Shown here: piece after piece, positions 16,344 through 24,964 of the stretch
How positions within the stretch are numbered: the stretch's first letter is position 1
How the letters are laid out: every line of letters begins with the position of its first letter
From: Maricaulis sp965242785
GTDB lineage: Bacteria > Pseudomonadota > Alphaproteobacteria > Caulobacterales > Maricaulaceae
NCBI GenBank assembly: GCA_965242785.1
Contig: CBDETA010000003.1
Coordinates: forward strand, 620,001 to 684,000
Length of the DNA: 64,000 nt
Reading direction: 5' to 3'
The notes under the pieces: generated by a model
Seen by the model: only the letters and a program-made list of their open reading frames with translations
Databases searched by the model: none
Told to the model about the DNA's origin: nothing
Translations under genes and position numbers: made by a program

Positions 16344-18119
16344 TTACTCCGCCACCGCCAGGTGATCCTGTCCGGCGCGATACAGCGTGCCGGGCCGAGC
16401 CCCGGTCAGTCGTCCGTTTTCCATCACCACTTCGCCAGCAACCAGCGTGGCCACATAACCCCGCGCACCTTGCAGCAGGCGCTGGCCGCCGGCCGGAAGA
16501 TCCCGCTCCATGTGCGGCGGTTCGGCCTGAAGCCCGTCCAGATCGATGATGTTGATGTCGGCTTTAAGGCCCTCGCGCAGATAGCCCCGATCCGTCATGC
16601 CCAGATAGTCCGCCTGCCGTCCCGTCAGCATCTGGACCACAACAGGCAGGGACAGCCGGCGCCCGCGGCTGCGGTCTCGCGTCCAGTGGGTCAGCATGTA
16701 GGTCGGCATGGAGGCGTCACAAACCGTGCCGACATGCGCACCGCCATCGCTCAGCCCGTAGAGCGCCTGCGGATGCTCCATCATCTTCAACACATTGTCG
16801 TAATTCAGCGCGGTATAGTTATAGAGCGGCAGATAGATCAGTTCGTGACCATCTCGCTCCAGAAGCGTGTCGTAGATCATTTCCATCAACGGCACACCAC
16901 GCTCGCGGGCCCGGGCCGCCAGCGAGTTTTCCGGCGGCTGTTCATAGTCCGGTGGATTGCCAAGCTGAAAGAATTTCTCGGCGACGAACTCGATGTGCTC
17001 CATCAGAAGATCGGCCAAAGGCGGCACCGAGGAGCCGGGGCCTGACAGCTTGTCCGTCTTCTGCGACAACAGGCGCGCTTTGAAAGCCGGGTCGCGCATC
17101 AGCTCCACCCGCTTGTCTAAGGGCAGATGCGCGATCGTCTTGTATTCTGGATACCCCATGAAGGGGTGGAAGGTGCAGTTGAAGCCCAGAAAAACCCCGA
17201 TCGCGCGCGGCGCCACCTGCATGCGCGCATCCACGCCTTCCGCCTTCAGGCGCTCGGTCCGCTCGATCAGCTTGAGCCACTGGTCCGGTGCGAAATCACG
17301 CTGCATAAGCGAAAATGAAAAAGGCCGGCCCGACGCCTTGGCATAGTCGGCGATGATCGACCATTCATCGTCGAAATCCTGCTCGCCCCGTTCCAGATTG
17401 AAGTCGGACACCGCCTGCACCACGCCATGGTTCAGGCCCTCAAAGGCCTTGGCGATACCGGTCAGTTCCTCGCGGGTGGACTCCGAGGACGGGGTCCAGT
17501 CGCCATCGGCGGTCTTGTGCACGTCAGACCGGCCAGTGGCAAAACCGATCGCCCCCGCTTCCAGCGCCTCACGTGTCAGGCGGCGCATTTGGGCGATATC
17601 ATCCTCATTGGCCGGCTCGGAGAATACTGCCCGGTCGCCCATCACATAGACTCGCAGCGGGTCATGCGGCAGCATGGCCGCGATATCGATCGTGCGCGGC
17701 GTGCGCGCCAGCGCATCGAGATAGTCTGGAAAACTCTCCCAGTCCCAGGTCAGGCCTTCATGCAACGCCGTGCCGGGAATGTCCTCGACGCCTTCCATCA
17801 GCTTGATCAGCTTGTCGCGATCCGCTTCTCGAACGGGTGCAAAACCCACGCCGCAATTGCCCATCACGGCCGTCGTCACGCCATGGTCGATGGACGGCCG
17901 CAATTCGTCATCCCAACTCGCCTGGCCGTCATAATGGGTGTGGATGTCGATGAAACCCGGCGTCACGATCCGGCCGGTCGCGTCGAGCGTCTTCCGCGCC
18001 GGTCCCAGATCCGTGCCAACGGCAGAAATCCGACCATTCTTGACGGCGATGTCGGCGCGCACGCCCTCATTACCTGCCCCGTCATACAGCGTTCCGCCCG
18101 TGATTTTCAGATCATGCAT
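16344..18119 (-). CDS. D-aminoacylase-type amidohydrolase
   Basis: A 591-residue metal-dependent amidohydrolase. The metal site is seen as DIHTHYDGQ near the N-terminus, followed by GVTTAVMGNCGVGFAPV, a block typical of N-acyl-D-amino-acid deacylases. DGGAHVGTVCD near the C-terminus holds the catalytic Asp, and the last segment is the beta-sandwich return strand. It would hydrolyse an N-acyl-D-amino acid or related amide in the cytoplasm. The ATG at 18119 follows GGGGAGG. It is 50 bases downstream of a bile-acid-symporter-family transporter on the same strand, so transporter and hydrolase probably share a substrate. Confidence 0.87.
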   Translation of the reverse strand: MHDLKITGGTLYDGAGNEGVRADIAVKNGRISAVGTDLGPARKTLDATGRIVTPGFIDIHTHYDGQASWDDELRPSIDHGVTTAVMGNCGVGFAPVREADRDKLIKLMEGVEDIPGTALHEGLTWDWESFPDYLDALARTPRTIDIAAMLPHDPLRVYVMGDRAVFSEPANEDDIAQMRRLTREALEAGAIGFATGRSDVHKTADGDWTPSSESTREELTGIAKAFEGLNHGVVQAVSDFNLERGEQDFDDEWSIIADYAKASGRPFSFSLMQRDFAPDQWLKLIERTERLKAEGVDARMQVAPRAIGVFLGFNCTFHPFMGYPEYKTIAHLPLDKRVELMRDPAFKARLLSQKTDKLSGPGSSVPPLADLLMEHIEFVAEKFFQLGNPPDYEQPPENSLAARARERGVPLMEMIYDTLLERDGHELIYLPLYNYTALNYDNVLKMMEHPQALYGLSDGGAHVGTVCDASMPTYMLTHWTRDRSRGRRLSLPVVVQMLTGRQADYLGMTDRGYLREGLKADINIIDLDGLQAEPPHMERDLPAGGQRLLQGARGYVATLVAGEVVMENGRLTGARPGTLYRAGQDHLAVAE

Positions 18120-18169
18120 GCCCGACCTCCCCTTGCCCTGCCGGCCCTCTGTCGGGACCATGCGTGGAT

Positions 18170-19087
18170 TCATCGTCCGAGTTTCAGCCAATCCGTGCTT
18201 CGGAACAAGGCGACAAGTCCCGATCCGGCGACCAGATGCCAGAGCGACCACATGCCCGTGATCGCCGCAGCTCCGCCCAGCCCGTCGAACTGGCTGAGCA
18301 GGATCAAAAGGCCCAGACCGGAGTTCTGGATACCAACCTCGAACGTGAGGGCCCGGCGATGCGGCACGTCCAGCCGCATCACCCGTCCGGCGGCCGATCC
18401 CAGTCCGAAGGCGGTGGCGTTGTGAATCACGGCGAGCGGAATGACGATGGCGCCCGCCGCCAGGATGATGTGCCAGTTCTGCACCGTTCCAACCATGACC
18501 AGAATCGCGATCCCGCCCAGGGACAGAGGCATAAGAATTCGCCGCATCCGGCCAGCCAGGTCGGGCCAGCGCGCCGCAAACGCCATCCCGGCCGCCAGCG
18601 GGATCGCCAAAAGGCTCACCGTCTGGGTGATGAAGGGCAAGGGGTCGATATCCAACCGACCGATCAGCTCGGCCGTCGGCGGATAGACCGAGGACCAGGC
18701 CAGGATGGACACCGGCGTCAACACTGCAGACAGGACGCTCGAGATAGCCGTCAGCGAGACCGAATAGGCGGTGTTGCCGCGGGAAAAATCGGTCAGCAGG
18801 TTGGAGACATTCCCGCCCGGACAGGCCGCCACCACCAGCATGCCCAGGGCAATGCTCGCCGGCGGGTTGAGGATCAGGATCAGGCCAAGCGTGACCAGTG
18901 GCAAGCCCAGGATCTGGGTCAGCACACCACCGATCACCCGGACCGGCGCTTCGCGGACCCCCTTGAAGTCCCGGATGCGCAATCCCAGCGCCACCGTGAA
19001 CATCATCCCCATCAGGATCACGGCCATGGCAAGCCGCGTTTGGTCATCAACTATTACCCGCAGGGCATCGATTTCCATCGGTGTCAT
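18170..19087 (-). CDS. Bile acid:sodium symporter family transporter (BASS)
   Basis: A 305-residue membrane protein with about nine hydrophobic segments. It carries the BASS-family sodium-site blocks: ACPGGNVSNLLT after the fourth segment and FEVGIQNSGLGL after the eighth. Family members move organic anions such as bile acids, pyruvate or pantoate with sodium. The start chosen is the ATG at 19087; a TTG 18 bases upstream is an alternative and the ribosome binding site is weak. It is first in a two-gene unit with the amidohydrolase, which suggests uptake of an acylated amino acid or conjugate. Confidence 0.88.
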   Translation of the reverse strand: MTPMEIDALRVIVDDQTRLAMAVILMGMMFTVALGLRIRDFKGVREAPVRVIGGVLTQILGLPLVTLGLILILNPPASIALGMLVVAACPGGNVSNLLTDFSRGNTAYSVSLTAISSVLSAVLTPVSILAWSSVYPPTAELIGRLDIDPLPFITQTVSLLAIPLAAGMAFAARWPDLAGRMRRILMPLSLGGIAILVMVGTVQNWHIILAAGAIVIPLAVIHNATAFGLGSAAGRVMRLDVPHRRALTFEVGIQNSGLGLLILLSQFDGLGGAAAITGMWSLWHLVAGSGLVALFRSTDWLKLGR

Positions 19088-19321
19088 AAAACATTTATCC
19101 GTCAACCACTTGTCCCGGGAACTATGAGACAGTTCCGGAGCCTAGGCGAGGCTGGGACCGTTGTCATTTCAACAAAGGGGTCGCCAAACGGGGCCGAACA
19201 TGTATCCTGTTGCGACATTTTTTTATGCGGGAGATATCGCTACCAGCGTGCGCTCTCGTGAGTGGTCGGACACAGCCTGGGACGCGAGGCCCGGACCTGT
19301 GACCGATTTGGCGTATCAATC

Positions 19322-19357
19322 CAAAAGGCCGCACTGGGCAGCGGCCGGTTTTTGGGG
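19322..19357 (+). promoter_or_regulatory. Hairpin with T-tract in the HxlR gene leader
   Basis: GGCCGC (19327-19332) pairs with GCGGCC (19341-19346), flanked by AAAA and GGTTTTT, ending nine bases before the HxlR start codon. No plus-strand gene lies upstream within 1 kb, so it could be a leader attenuator or simply a terminator-like fold. Confidence 0.35.
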
Positions 19358-19365
19358 GACCTCGG

Positions 19366-19833
19366 ATGGGTCGTAAACGTTTCGACGAAATGTCCTGCGC
19401 AATCGCGCAGACTTTGAACCAGGTTGGGGACTGGTGGACGCTGCTGATCGTGCGTGATGCCATGAAGGGCGCGCGCCGTTTCTCGGATTTCCACGAGAGC
19501 ACCGGCATCGCCAAGAACATTCTCACTGACCGCCTCAAGAAGCTTGTCGACAACGGCATCATGTGCCGTGAAGAAGTCGGCGTCCGCGGCCAGCGCCAGG
19601 AATATGTCCTGACCGAGCGCGGCGAGGCCCTGTTCCCGATTCTCATGGCCATGCAGCAGTGGGGCGACAAATGGGTCTATGGTGACGCCGAGGCACCGGT
19701 CGAACTGTTCGACGTGCGCACAGGCGAGCAATTGGCGCCGATCCAGGTCGCCAATGAAAGCGGTGAGGAAGTCACCCACCGCGACCTCGGCTCCCGCGAC
19801 AAGGCCCTGCGTTCCATGCGCGAGGCGGGCTAG
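19366..19833 (+). CDS. HxlR-family winged-helix regulator
   Basis: A 155-residue protein with the HxlR core: Cys11 near the N-terminus in MSCAIAQTLNQVGDWWTLLIVRD, the recognition helix in GIAKNILTDRLKKL, and the wing around EYVLTERG. The Cys in this position is used for redox or electrophile sensing in some members (YodB, HypR), which is a family analogy. About 45 C-terminal residues are extra. It faces away from the symporter-amidohydrolase pair across a 280-bp gap and may regulate it. A GC-rich hairpin with a short T-tract (19852-19876) follows the stop. Confidence 0.88.
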   Translation: MGRKRFDEMSCAIAQTLNQVGDWWTLLIVRDAMKGARRFSDFHESTGIAKNILTDRLKKLVDNGIMCREEVGVRGQRQEYVLTERGEALFPILMAMQQWGDKWVYGDAEAPVELFDVRTGEQLAPIQVANESGEEVTHRDLGSRDKALRSMREAG

Positions 19834-19851
19834 CCCCGCCTCCGGCCTGTG

Positions 19852-19876
19852 CCCCGGCCCGCCCCGGGGTTCTTCC
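19852..19876 (+). terminator. Possible terminator after the HxlR gene
   Basis: CCCCGG (19852-19857) and CCGGGG (19864-19869) form a six-pair stem followed by TTCTT. The T-tract is poor. Confidence 0.35.
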
Positions 19877-20025
19877 ATCAGTCTTTCCTGCGACACCTGT
19901 GCCGCCCTGCTTCAGTGCGCGTCGGGACCGGTTGCCGACTGCGGCGCCGTTCCGCACCCGACTGACAACATACCCGCCGCTGGAAGCGTCATTCCCCTGT
20001 CACGTGAGTTTTGCAGTTTTCCTCG

Positions 20026-20054
20026 TTGAGCAGGCGAAATTCCTGCTCTATTTT
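20026..20054 (+). promoter_or_regulatory. Candidate sigma-70 promoter of the small secreted protein
   Basis: TTGAGC and TATTTT are separated by exactly 17 bases and end 55 bases before the start codon at 20110. Matches to consensus are moderate. Confidence 0.4.
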
Positions 20055-20109
20055 CATACCCGGCGCTGGAAACCAACAAGACAGCGCCTGGTCTCACGAG
20101 GGGGAATCC

Positions 20110-20421
20110 ATGCTTATCACGACCCTTGCGGCAACCCTGCTGCTGCAAAGCGCGACAGATGTTCTCGTCGCCAATGCCCTTGAGGTTTCGACCTCCCAGG
20201 GCAGCTATGTCACCTATTTCAACGCCGACGGCACCTACACCACCAATGTCGGCATTGCCGGCACCTGGTGGCTCGAGGGCGGCGAGCTTTGCGTCCAGCG
20301 TTCGACCGGGGAAGGCGGCTGCGCGCCGCTGCAGGACGGTCTCAGCGTCGGCGACAGCTGGACCGCCGAAAACCCCACCACCGGGGAAACCGTCACCTAC
20401 ACGATCGTCTCCGGCCAATAG
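20110..20421 (+). CDS. Small exported hypothetical protein
   Basis: A 103-residue protein. Residues 1-22 look like a signal peptide (MLITTLAATLLLQSATDVLVANA). The rest is short beta-type repeats rich in Thr, Gly and Trp with two Cys (ELCVQRSTGEGGC), which could form a disulfide in the periplasm. I do not recognise a family. The start follows GGGGGAA. It is a single gene with its own likely promoter (20026-20054) and a strong terminator. Confidence 0.7.
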   Translation: MLITTLAATLLLQSATDVLVANALEVSTSQGSYVTYFNADGTYTTNVGIAGTWWLEGGELCVQRSTGEGGCAPLQDGLSVGDSWTAENPTTGETVTYTIVSGQ

Positions 20422-20440
20422 TCGCGGGACACCGCCAGAC

Positions 20441-20476
20441 AAAAGGGGCGCACCCACGGGTGCGCCCCTTTCTTTT
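20441..20476. terminator. Bidirectional terminator between convergent genes
   Basis: GGGGCGCACCC-ACG-GGTGCGCCCC is an almost perfect 10-11 bp stem flanked by AAAA on one side and TTTCTTTT on the other. It can serve the small secreted protein (plus) and the M28 peptidase (minus). Confidence 0.9.
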
Positions 20477-20493
20477 GGGAATGGAATGAGGCC

Positions 20494-21867
20494 TCAATCG
20501 CCGAAACTGCCCGCCGGTCCGGGGAAGACCACCGGCGTTTCGGACCCGTCCAACGCCACCGCCGACACCCCGAAATAGTAATTGTCGATCACCACATTCT
20601 CGAGCGTGAACGTATCAACGCGGCCGACGAAACGGCTCCACTGCCATTGCGGCTGATCGGTCAGGCGCCAATAGACCCGGTAGCCGGCCAGGTTTTCCGC
20701 CGCCGTGCCTTCGGCCATGCGCCAGCTCAGCGTGGTGGAGGGCTGAACCGCCCCTTCGATCGTCACCCCGGCCGGAAACGGTGGTGCCCCGGCCATCTGC
20801 GCCATCACCGCGACATTCAGCGCGGTCAGCCGCGCCGCATGATCGAAATCCACCCCGTCCAGCGTATCGCCATAGACCCGGCCATTCTCGGTGCGCAGGT
20901 CCTGGTGCTGGCGGTCATAATGTTCATTGGTCTCCATGATCCGCACGCCCGGCATGCCGGCATCATTGAAGGGACGGTGATGCCCGCCGCGCCCGAAACG
21001 GTCGAGCCGGTAGACCATCATCACATCCAGATTGGGGATGTACTGGTCCGCCGTACGATCGACGAAGCGCGCCAGATTGCGCGACGGGCTGTCGACCTCA
21101 CCGCCGGTGAAGCGCCGGATGCGCGCCTCCTCCGGCGTCTCCACCGCCCGTGTGCCCTCGGAAAAGACCCGCGCCGTGGTGTTGTTGATGACCCCGTTGA
21201 TGCCGGCAATATTGCCGATCATGTCATTGTTCAGCACGCCCTTGATGCGCCAGCCCTGCTCCAACGCATACGCGGCGACGATCTGGCCGCCGAACAGGCC
21301 CTGCTCTTCCCCGGACAGGCCGGCATAGATGATCGACCCGTCGAACTGGTGCTGAGACAGCACTCTTGCCGCCTCGATCACTCCCGCCATGCCGGAGGCA
21401 TTGTCATTGGCGCCGGGACTGTCGGAGATCCCGTCCAGCGGGTCGGTGACGCGGCTGTCGATATCGCCGGACATCATGACAAAGCGGTCCGGATCCAGTC
21501 GGCCGCGCTGAATCGCGATGACCGACACCACGTCGGTCGGATCGGGAATCCGGGTCTGACCGGAGATCGTGTCCGAGACATACATGACCTCAAGACACCC
21601 GCCACACGCCGCCGAAATCTGCTCGAACTCCTCGAAGATCCAGCGCCGGGCCGCGCCAATGCCGCGCCTGTCGCTTTCGGTCTCCGACAGGGTGTGCCGC
21701 GTGCCGAACCCGGCCAGTGTGCGGATATCCGCCTCGATCCGGTCGGCCGAAACGGCGGCGACATGATCGTGCACGGCGAGAACTTCCGACGGCGGCGCCT
21801 GGGTCTGGGCCAGTGCTGAACTGCCAGCCAGCACGGCCAGGGCCAAGCCTGAACTCAAAATGCGCAT
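20494..21867 (-). CDS. Exported M28-family metallopeptidase
   Basis: A 457-residue protein with a signal peptide (residues 1-20, cut after LAQ). The M28 zinc-site blocks are present: SPGANDNASGMAGV (bridging Asp), SGEEQGLFG (catalytic Glu and the ligand Glu), NNDMIG and, near the end, the His of RGGHHRPF. The first ligand block reads SGDIDSR where most M28 enzymes have GHxDS, so the usual first His is replaced. About 90 C-terminal residues (TTLSWRMAEG onward) resemble a fibronectin-type fold. It would act on peptides in the periplasm or outside the cell. The variant metal block makes activity less certain. Confidence 0.88.
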   Translation of the reverse strand: MRILSSGLALAVLAGSSALAQTQAPPSEVLAVHDHVAAVSADRIEADIRTLAGFGTRHTLSETESDRRGIGAARRWIFEEFEQISAACGGCLEVMYVSDTISGQTRIPDPTDVVSVIAIQRGRLDPDRFVMMSGDIDSRVTDPLDGISDSPGANDNASGMAGVIEAARVLSQHQFDGSIIYAGLSGEEQGLFGGQIVAAYALEQGWRIKGVLNNDMIGNIAGINGVINNTTARVFSEGTRAVETPEEARIRRFTGGEVDSPSRNLARFVDRTADQYIPNLDVMMVYRLDRFGRGGHHRPFNDAGMPGVRIMETNEHYDRQHQDLRTENGRVYGDTLDGVDFDHAARLTALNVAVMAQMAGAPPFPAGVTIEGAVQPSTTLSWRMAEGTAAENLAGYRVYWRLTDQPQWQWSRFVGRVDTFTLENVVIDNYYFGVSAVALDGSETPVVFPGPAGSFGD

Positions 21868-22086
21868 CTCATCTCTCCCCGTATGCGTTCCCGCATCACT
21901 GTGGAGCGAACGCGTCCCGGGTCAAGGCAAGGCGCTGATACCGGCACGCCTGGCCCCTTCCGGCAACCAGATATCAAGCTTGAACGAGAATTCCCCGAAT
22001 TTTTCCCCGGAAAAGCGAAACATGCGGTTGTGTTGAGCGCCGAGACGCGTTCAAACTCCTGTGATCCAACAACCCGGGGGATATCG

Positions 22087-22440
22087 ATGGGCTTTGTCGA
22101 CGCAGTCAAAAGCGGCTTTTCCAACTATGTGAATTTCCAGGGCCGCGCGCGCCGCAGCGAATATTGGTTCTGGTTCCTGTTCACCTTCCTGCTCACCTTT
22201 GTGGCGTCCATCATCGACGGCATGATGGGCATGTATCTGCTCGGCGGCCTGGCATTCCTGGCGACCGTCCTGCCCAGCATCGCGGTCGGTGTTCGCCGGT
22301 TGCATGACACCGGCCGGTCCGGCTTCTGGCTCTTCATCGCGCTTGTGCCGTTGGTCGGCTTCATCGTGCTGATCATCTTCTACATCGCTGACAGCGCTCC
22401 GGGAGCCAACAAGTACGGCCCCAACCCCAAGGGCGCCTGA
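22087..22440 (+). CDS. DUF805 membrane protein
   Basis: A 117-residue protein with the DUF805 pattern: an N-terminal amphipathic GFVDAVKSGFSNYVNFQGRARRSEYW, three membrane segments, and VRRLHDTGRSGFW between the second and third. The C-terminus PGANKYGPNP is also typical. Function is unknown for the family; the members sit in the inner membrane. The ATG at 22087 follows GGGGG, and earlier in-frame codons look non-coding. Confidence 0.92.
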   Translation: MGFVDAVKSGFSNYVNFQGRARRSEYWFWFLFTFLLTFVASIIDGMMGMYLLGGLAFLATVLPSIAVGVRRLHDTGRSGFWLFIALVPLVGFIVLIIFYIADSAPGANKYGPNPKGA

Positions 22441-22463
22441 GCCCTCCAACCAGGCACGACATG

Positions 22464-22497
22464 AAAAAGGGCGGCTCCAGCGAGCCGCCCTTCTTGT
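22464..22497. terminator. Bidirectional terminator after DUF805 gene and acyl-CoA operon
   Basis: GGGCGGCTC-CAGC-GAGCCGCCC is a 9-bp stem flanked by AAAAA and TTCTTGTT. It ends the DUF805 transcript and can also end the long minus-strand operon whose last stop is at 22546. Confidence 0.85.
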
Positions 22498-22545
22498 TAC
22501 GGACCTGTCTTATTCAGGCCTGATTCCACCAGATCGCACGGCGCC

Positions 22546-23520
22546 CTAGGGCACCAGCACCACCTTGCCGATCGCCTTGCGTCCGGACAGCGTATCAAAG
22601 GCCGCCAGGAAATCGTCCAGCTTGAAGGTCTGGTCGACATGCGGCTTGATCTTGCCGGCCTCGAACATCTCGAACATCTCGGCCATGTTCTGCGCATGCC
22701 CGCCGGGCACTGCACCCGCCCAGGCGCCCCAGAACACGCCCACAACGCTGGCCACTTTCAGAAGCGGCAGGTTGAGCGGCAGTTTGGGAATCTCGCCGGC
22801 CGCAAAGCCGATCACCAGATGCTTGCCGCCAAAGGCGATGCCGCGGAAGGCGGCCTCGGAATAATCACCGCCCACCGGGTCATAGATCACGTCCACGCCC
22901 TTGCCGCCGGTCAGCTCCTTGATCCGCGCCTTCAGGTCCTCAGAAGAATAGTTGATCACCTCGTCCGCACCGTGCGCCTTGCAGACCTCCAGCTTGGCAT
23001 CGCTGGACGCCGCTGCGATCACCTTGGCGCCCATCGCCTTGCCCAGCTCCACGGTCGCCAGGCCGACACCGCCGGCTGCGCCCAGAACCAGCAGCGTCTG
23101 CCCCGGCTTCAGCTCGGCGCGCTGTTTCAGCGCGTGATAGGAGGTGCCATAGACAATCGTCATACCCGCCGCGGCTTCAAAGGACATGCTGTCCGGAAAG
23201 CGGGTCAGCGACGGCGCCGGCACCACGACCTGTTCGGCAAAGGCGCCGGTCGGCCCGTTGAAGATCACGCGGTCGCCCACGGAAAAGCCCTCGACGCCCT
23301 CGCCCAGTTCGGCGATCAGGCCGGCGCCTTCGGTGCCGGGCACGAAGGGCAGTTCCGGCTTGAACTGGTACTGGCCGCGCACGCACAGAAGATCGGGGAA
23401 GTTCAGCCCGCCGGCCTTCACGTCGATCCGCACATGGCCGGGCTTCAACGCCGGGGCCTCCACGGTTTCCACCGTCATGTTCTTTTCCGGGCCGAACGCG
23501 CGGCACAACAGAGCTTTCAT
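22546..23520 (-). CDS. NADPH:quinone oxidoreductase-family dehydrogenase (MDR)
   Basis: A 324-residue medium-chain dehydrogenase/reductase of the zinc-free quinone oxidoreductase type. It has FPDLLCVRGQYQFKPELPFVPGTEGAG near the N-terminus, the Rossmann motif GAAGGVGLA near 149-157, and DVIYDPVGG. It uses NADPH to reduce quinones or alpha,beta-unsaturated carbonyls, possibly enoyl-CoA thioesters in this context. It is the last gene of the eight-gene acyl-CoA degradation operon, 36 bases after the SDR. The ATG at 23520 (MKALLC) is the family start. Confidence 0.9.
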   Translation of the reverse strand: MKALLCRAFGPEKNMTVETVEAPALKPGHVRIDVKAGGLNFPDLLCVRGQYQFKPELPFVPGTEGAGLIAELGEGVEGFSVGDRVIFNGPTGAFAEQVVVPAPSLTRFPDSMSFEAAAGMTIVYGTSYHALKQRAELKPGQTLLVLGAAGGVGLATVELGKAMGAKVIAAASSDAKLEVCKAHGADEVINYSSEDLKARIKELTGGKGVDVIYDPVGGDYSEAAFRGIAFGGKHLVIGFAAGEIPKLPLNLPLLKVASVVGVFWGAWAGAVPGGHAQNMAEMFEMFEAGKIKPHVDQTFKLDDFLAAFDTLSGRKAIGKVVLVP

Positions 23521-23556
23521 GGGATATCCCCTCATTCGTGTTCGGGCAGCGGGCCG

Positions 23557-24477
23557 TCAGCCCAGTTTCACACCGTGATGCGCAGCGGCCTTGGTGAGGA
23601 ATTTGATCGTCTGCTCGCCGCCGGCCTTGAATTCCTTCTGCGCCGACGGATCGAGAATGGCATCGAACTGCGCCGCGACATTCTCCGGCGACAATTGTTC
23701 CGGCGACAGATAGATGCCGTCGGTCTCATAGATCTTGGTGGCCGCAAAGCCGCCGGCACCGGCGCACAGGATGGTGCGTGACGGCCCGTCCTCGCTGACC
23801 AGATAGACCAGTCCCGTCGCCACCGTCTCCGGCCCCATCAGGTCCAGTGCGGCCGGCGGCAGCAGCCCCTCGGTCATGCGCGTTGCCGCGGTCGGTGCCA
23901 GGCAGTTCACGCGGATATCGTATTTCTGCCCCTCGATGTGCAGCGTGTTCATCAGGCCCACCAGGCCCATTTTCGCCGCGCCGTAATTGGATTGGCCGAA
24001 ATTGCCGTAGAGGCCCGAAGACGAGGAGGTCATCGCGATGCGGCCGTAATTCTGCTCGCGCATGATCTCCCAGACCGCCTTGGTGCAGACCACCGAACCG
24101 GTCAGGTGGACATTCACCACAGCCTCGAAATCGGCCAGCTCCATCTTGGCAAAGGACTTGTCGCGCAGGATGCCGGCATTGTTCACCAGCACATCGACCC
24201 GGCCCCACTTGTCCATTGCCTGGGCCACCATGTCGGCGACTTCATCGGGCTTGGTCACATTCGCGGTGTGCGAGATGGCCTCACCGCCGGCCGCGCGGAT
24301 TTCATTGGCGACGTCCTCGGCGGCGGAACCGGACCCGGTTCCGTCGACCGATCCGCCCAGATCATTGACCACCAGCTTGGCGCCGCGCGCCGCCAGGGCC
24401 ATCGCGTGGCAACGCCCCAGGCCCAGACCGGCACCGGTCACAATGGCCACACGGCCGTCATAGCGAATTTCACTCAT
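23557..24477 (-). CDS. SDR, hydroxyacyl-CoA dehydrogenase domain of MFE-2 type
   Basis: A 306-residue SDR. It has GAGLGLGR for NAD binding, NDLGGSVDGTGSG (a hallmark of the (3R)-hydroxyacyl-CoA dehydrogenase domain of multifunctional enzyme 2, HSD17B4), NNAGILRDKSF, then Ser in TSSSSGLYGNFGQ and YGAAK. It would oxidise (3R)-hydroxyacyl-CoA made by the adjacent MaoC hydratase. In animals and fungi the two activities are fused; here they are separate neighbours. The ATG at 24477 is 28 bases after the MaoC stop. Confidence 0.92.
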   Translation of the reverse strand: MSEIRYDGRVAIVTGAGLGLGRCHAMALAARGAKLVVNDLGGSVDGTGSGSAAEDVANEIRAAGGEAISHTANVTKPDEVADMVAQAMDKWGRVDVLVNNAGILRDKSFAKMELADFEAVVNVHLTGSVVCTKAVWEIMREQNYGRIAMTSSSSGLYGNFGQSNYGAAKMGLVGLMNTLHIEGQKYDIRVNCLAPTAATRMTEGLLPPAALDLMGPETVATGLVYLVSEDGPSRTILCAGAGGFAATKIYETDGIYLSPEQLSPENVAAQFDAILDPSAQKEFKAGGEQTIKFLTKAAAHHGVKLG

Positions 24478-24505
24478 GCGTCTTGTCTCTCTCGGAAAGG
24501 GTCGG

Positions 24506-24964
24506 TCAGGCAACGATCTGCAGGGTCAGCCATTCAGCCATCAGGGCGGGTTTCTCTTCGCCCTCGATTTCCACCGTGACGCCGTATTTCAGCATCCACT
24601 GGCCCGGCTTGCGCTCGGTCGCATCGGCCAGCACGAAACGGCCGCGAATGCGCTTGCCGGCGCGCACCGGCTGCAGGAAGCGGATTTTCTCGAAGCCGTA
24701 ATTGATCCCCATCTGGATACCGTCGATCACCAGGCTGGTTCCGCCCGCCAGGGCCGACAGCATCGACAGGGTCAAAAAGCCATGGGCAATCGTGCCGCCG
24801 AACGGCGTCTGCTTGGCCTTCTCCTCATCGATATGGATGAATTGATGGTCCTCGGTCACATCGGCAAAGATGTTGATCCGCTCCTGGCTGATCTCCATCC
24901 AGTCGGACACGCCGATTTCCTGGCCGAGCTTGGCCGCCAGTTCTTCCTTCTTCACCACCGGCAT
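24506..24964 (-). CDS. MaoC-family (R)-specific enoyl-CoA hydratase
   Basis: A 152-residue hot-dog protein with the hydratase 2 active-site motif: Asp and His in FADVTEDHQFIHIDEE followed by FGGTIAHGFLTLSML. It adds water to trans-2-enoyl-CoA to give the (3R)-hydroxyacyl-CoA, matching the MFE-2-type dehydrogenase downstream. Its ATG overlaps the stop codon of the acyl-CoA ligase gene by one base (TGATG), so the two are translationally coupled. Confidence 0.92.
   Translation of the reverse strand: MPVVKKEELAAKLGQEIGVSDWMEISQERINIFADVTEDHQFIHIDEEKAKQTPFGGTIAHGFLTLSMLSALAGGTSLVIDGIQMGINYGFEKIRFLQPVRAGKRIRGRFVLADATERKPGQWMLKYGVTVEIEGEEKPALMAEWLTLQIVA

Noticed and set aside
18170..19087. Bile acid uptake as a gut-adapted trait
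   Set aside because: BASS-family proteins in environmental bacteria carry varied organic anions; the family name alone does not show the substrate.
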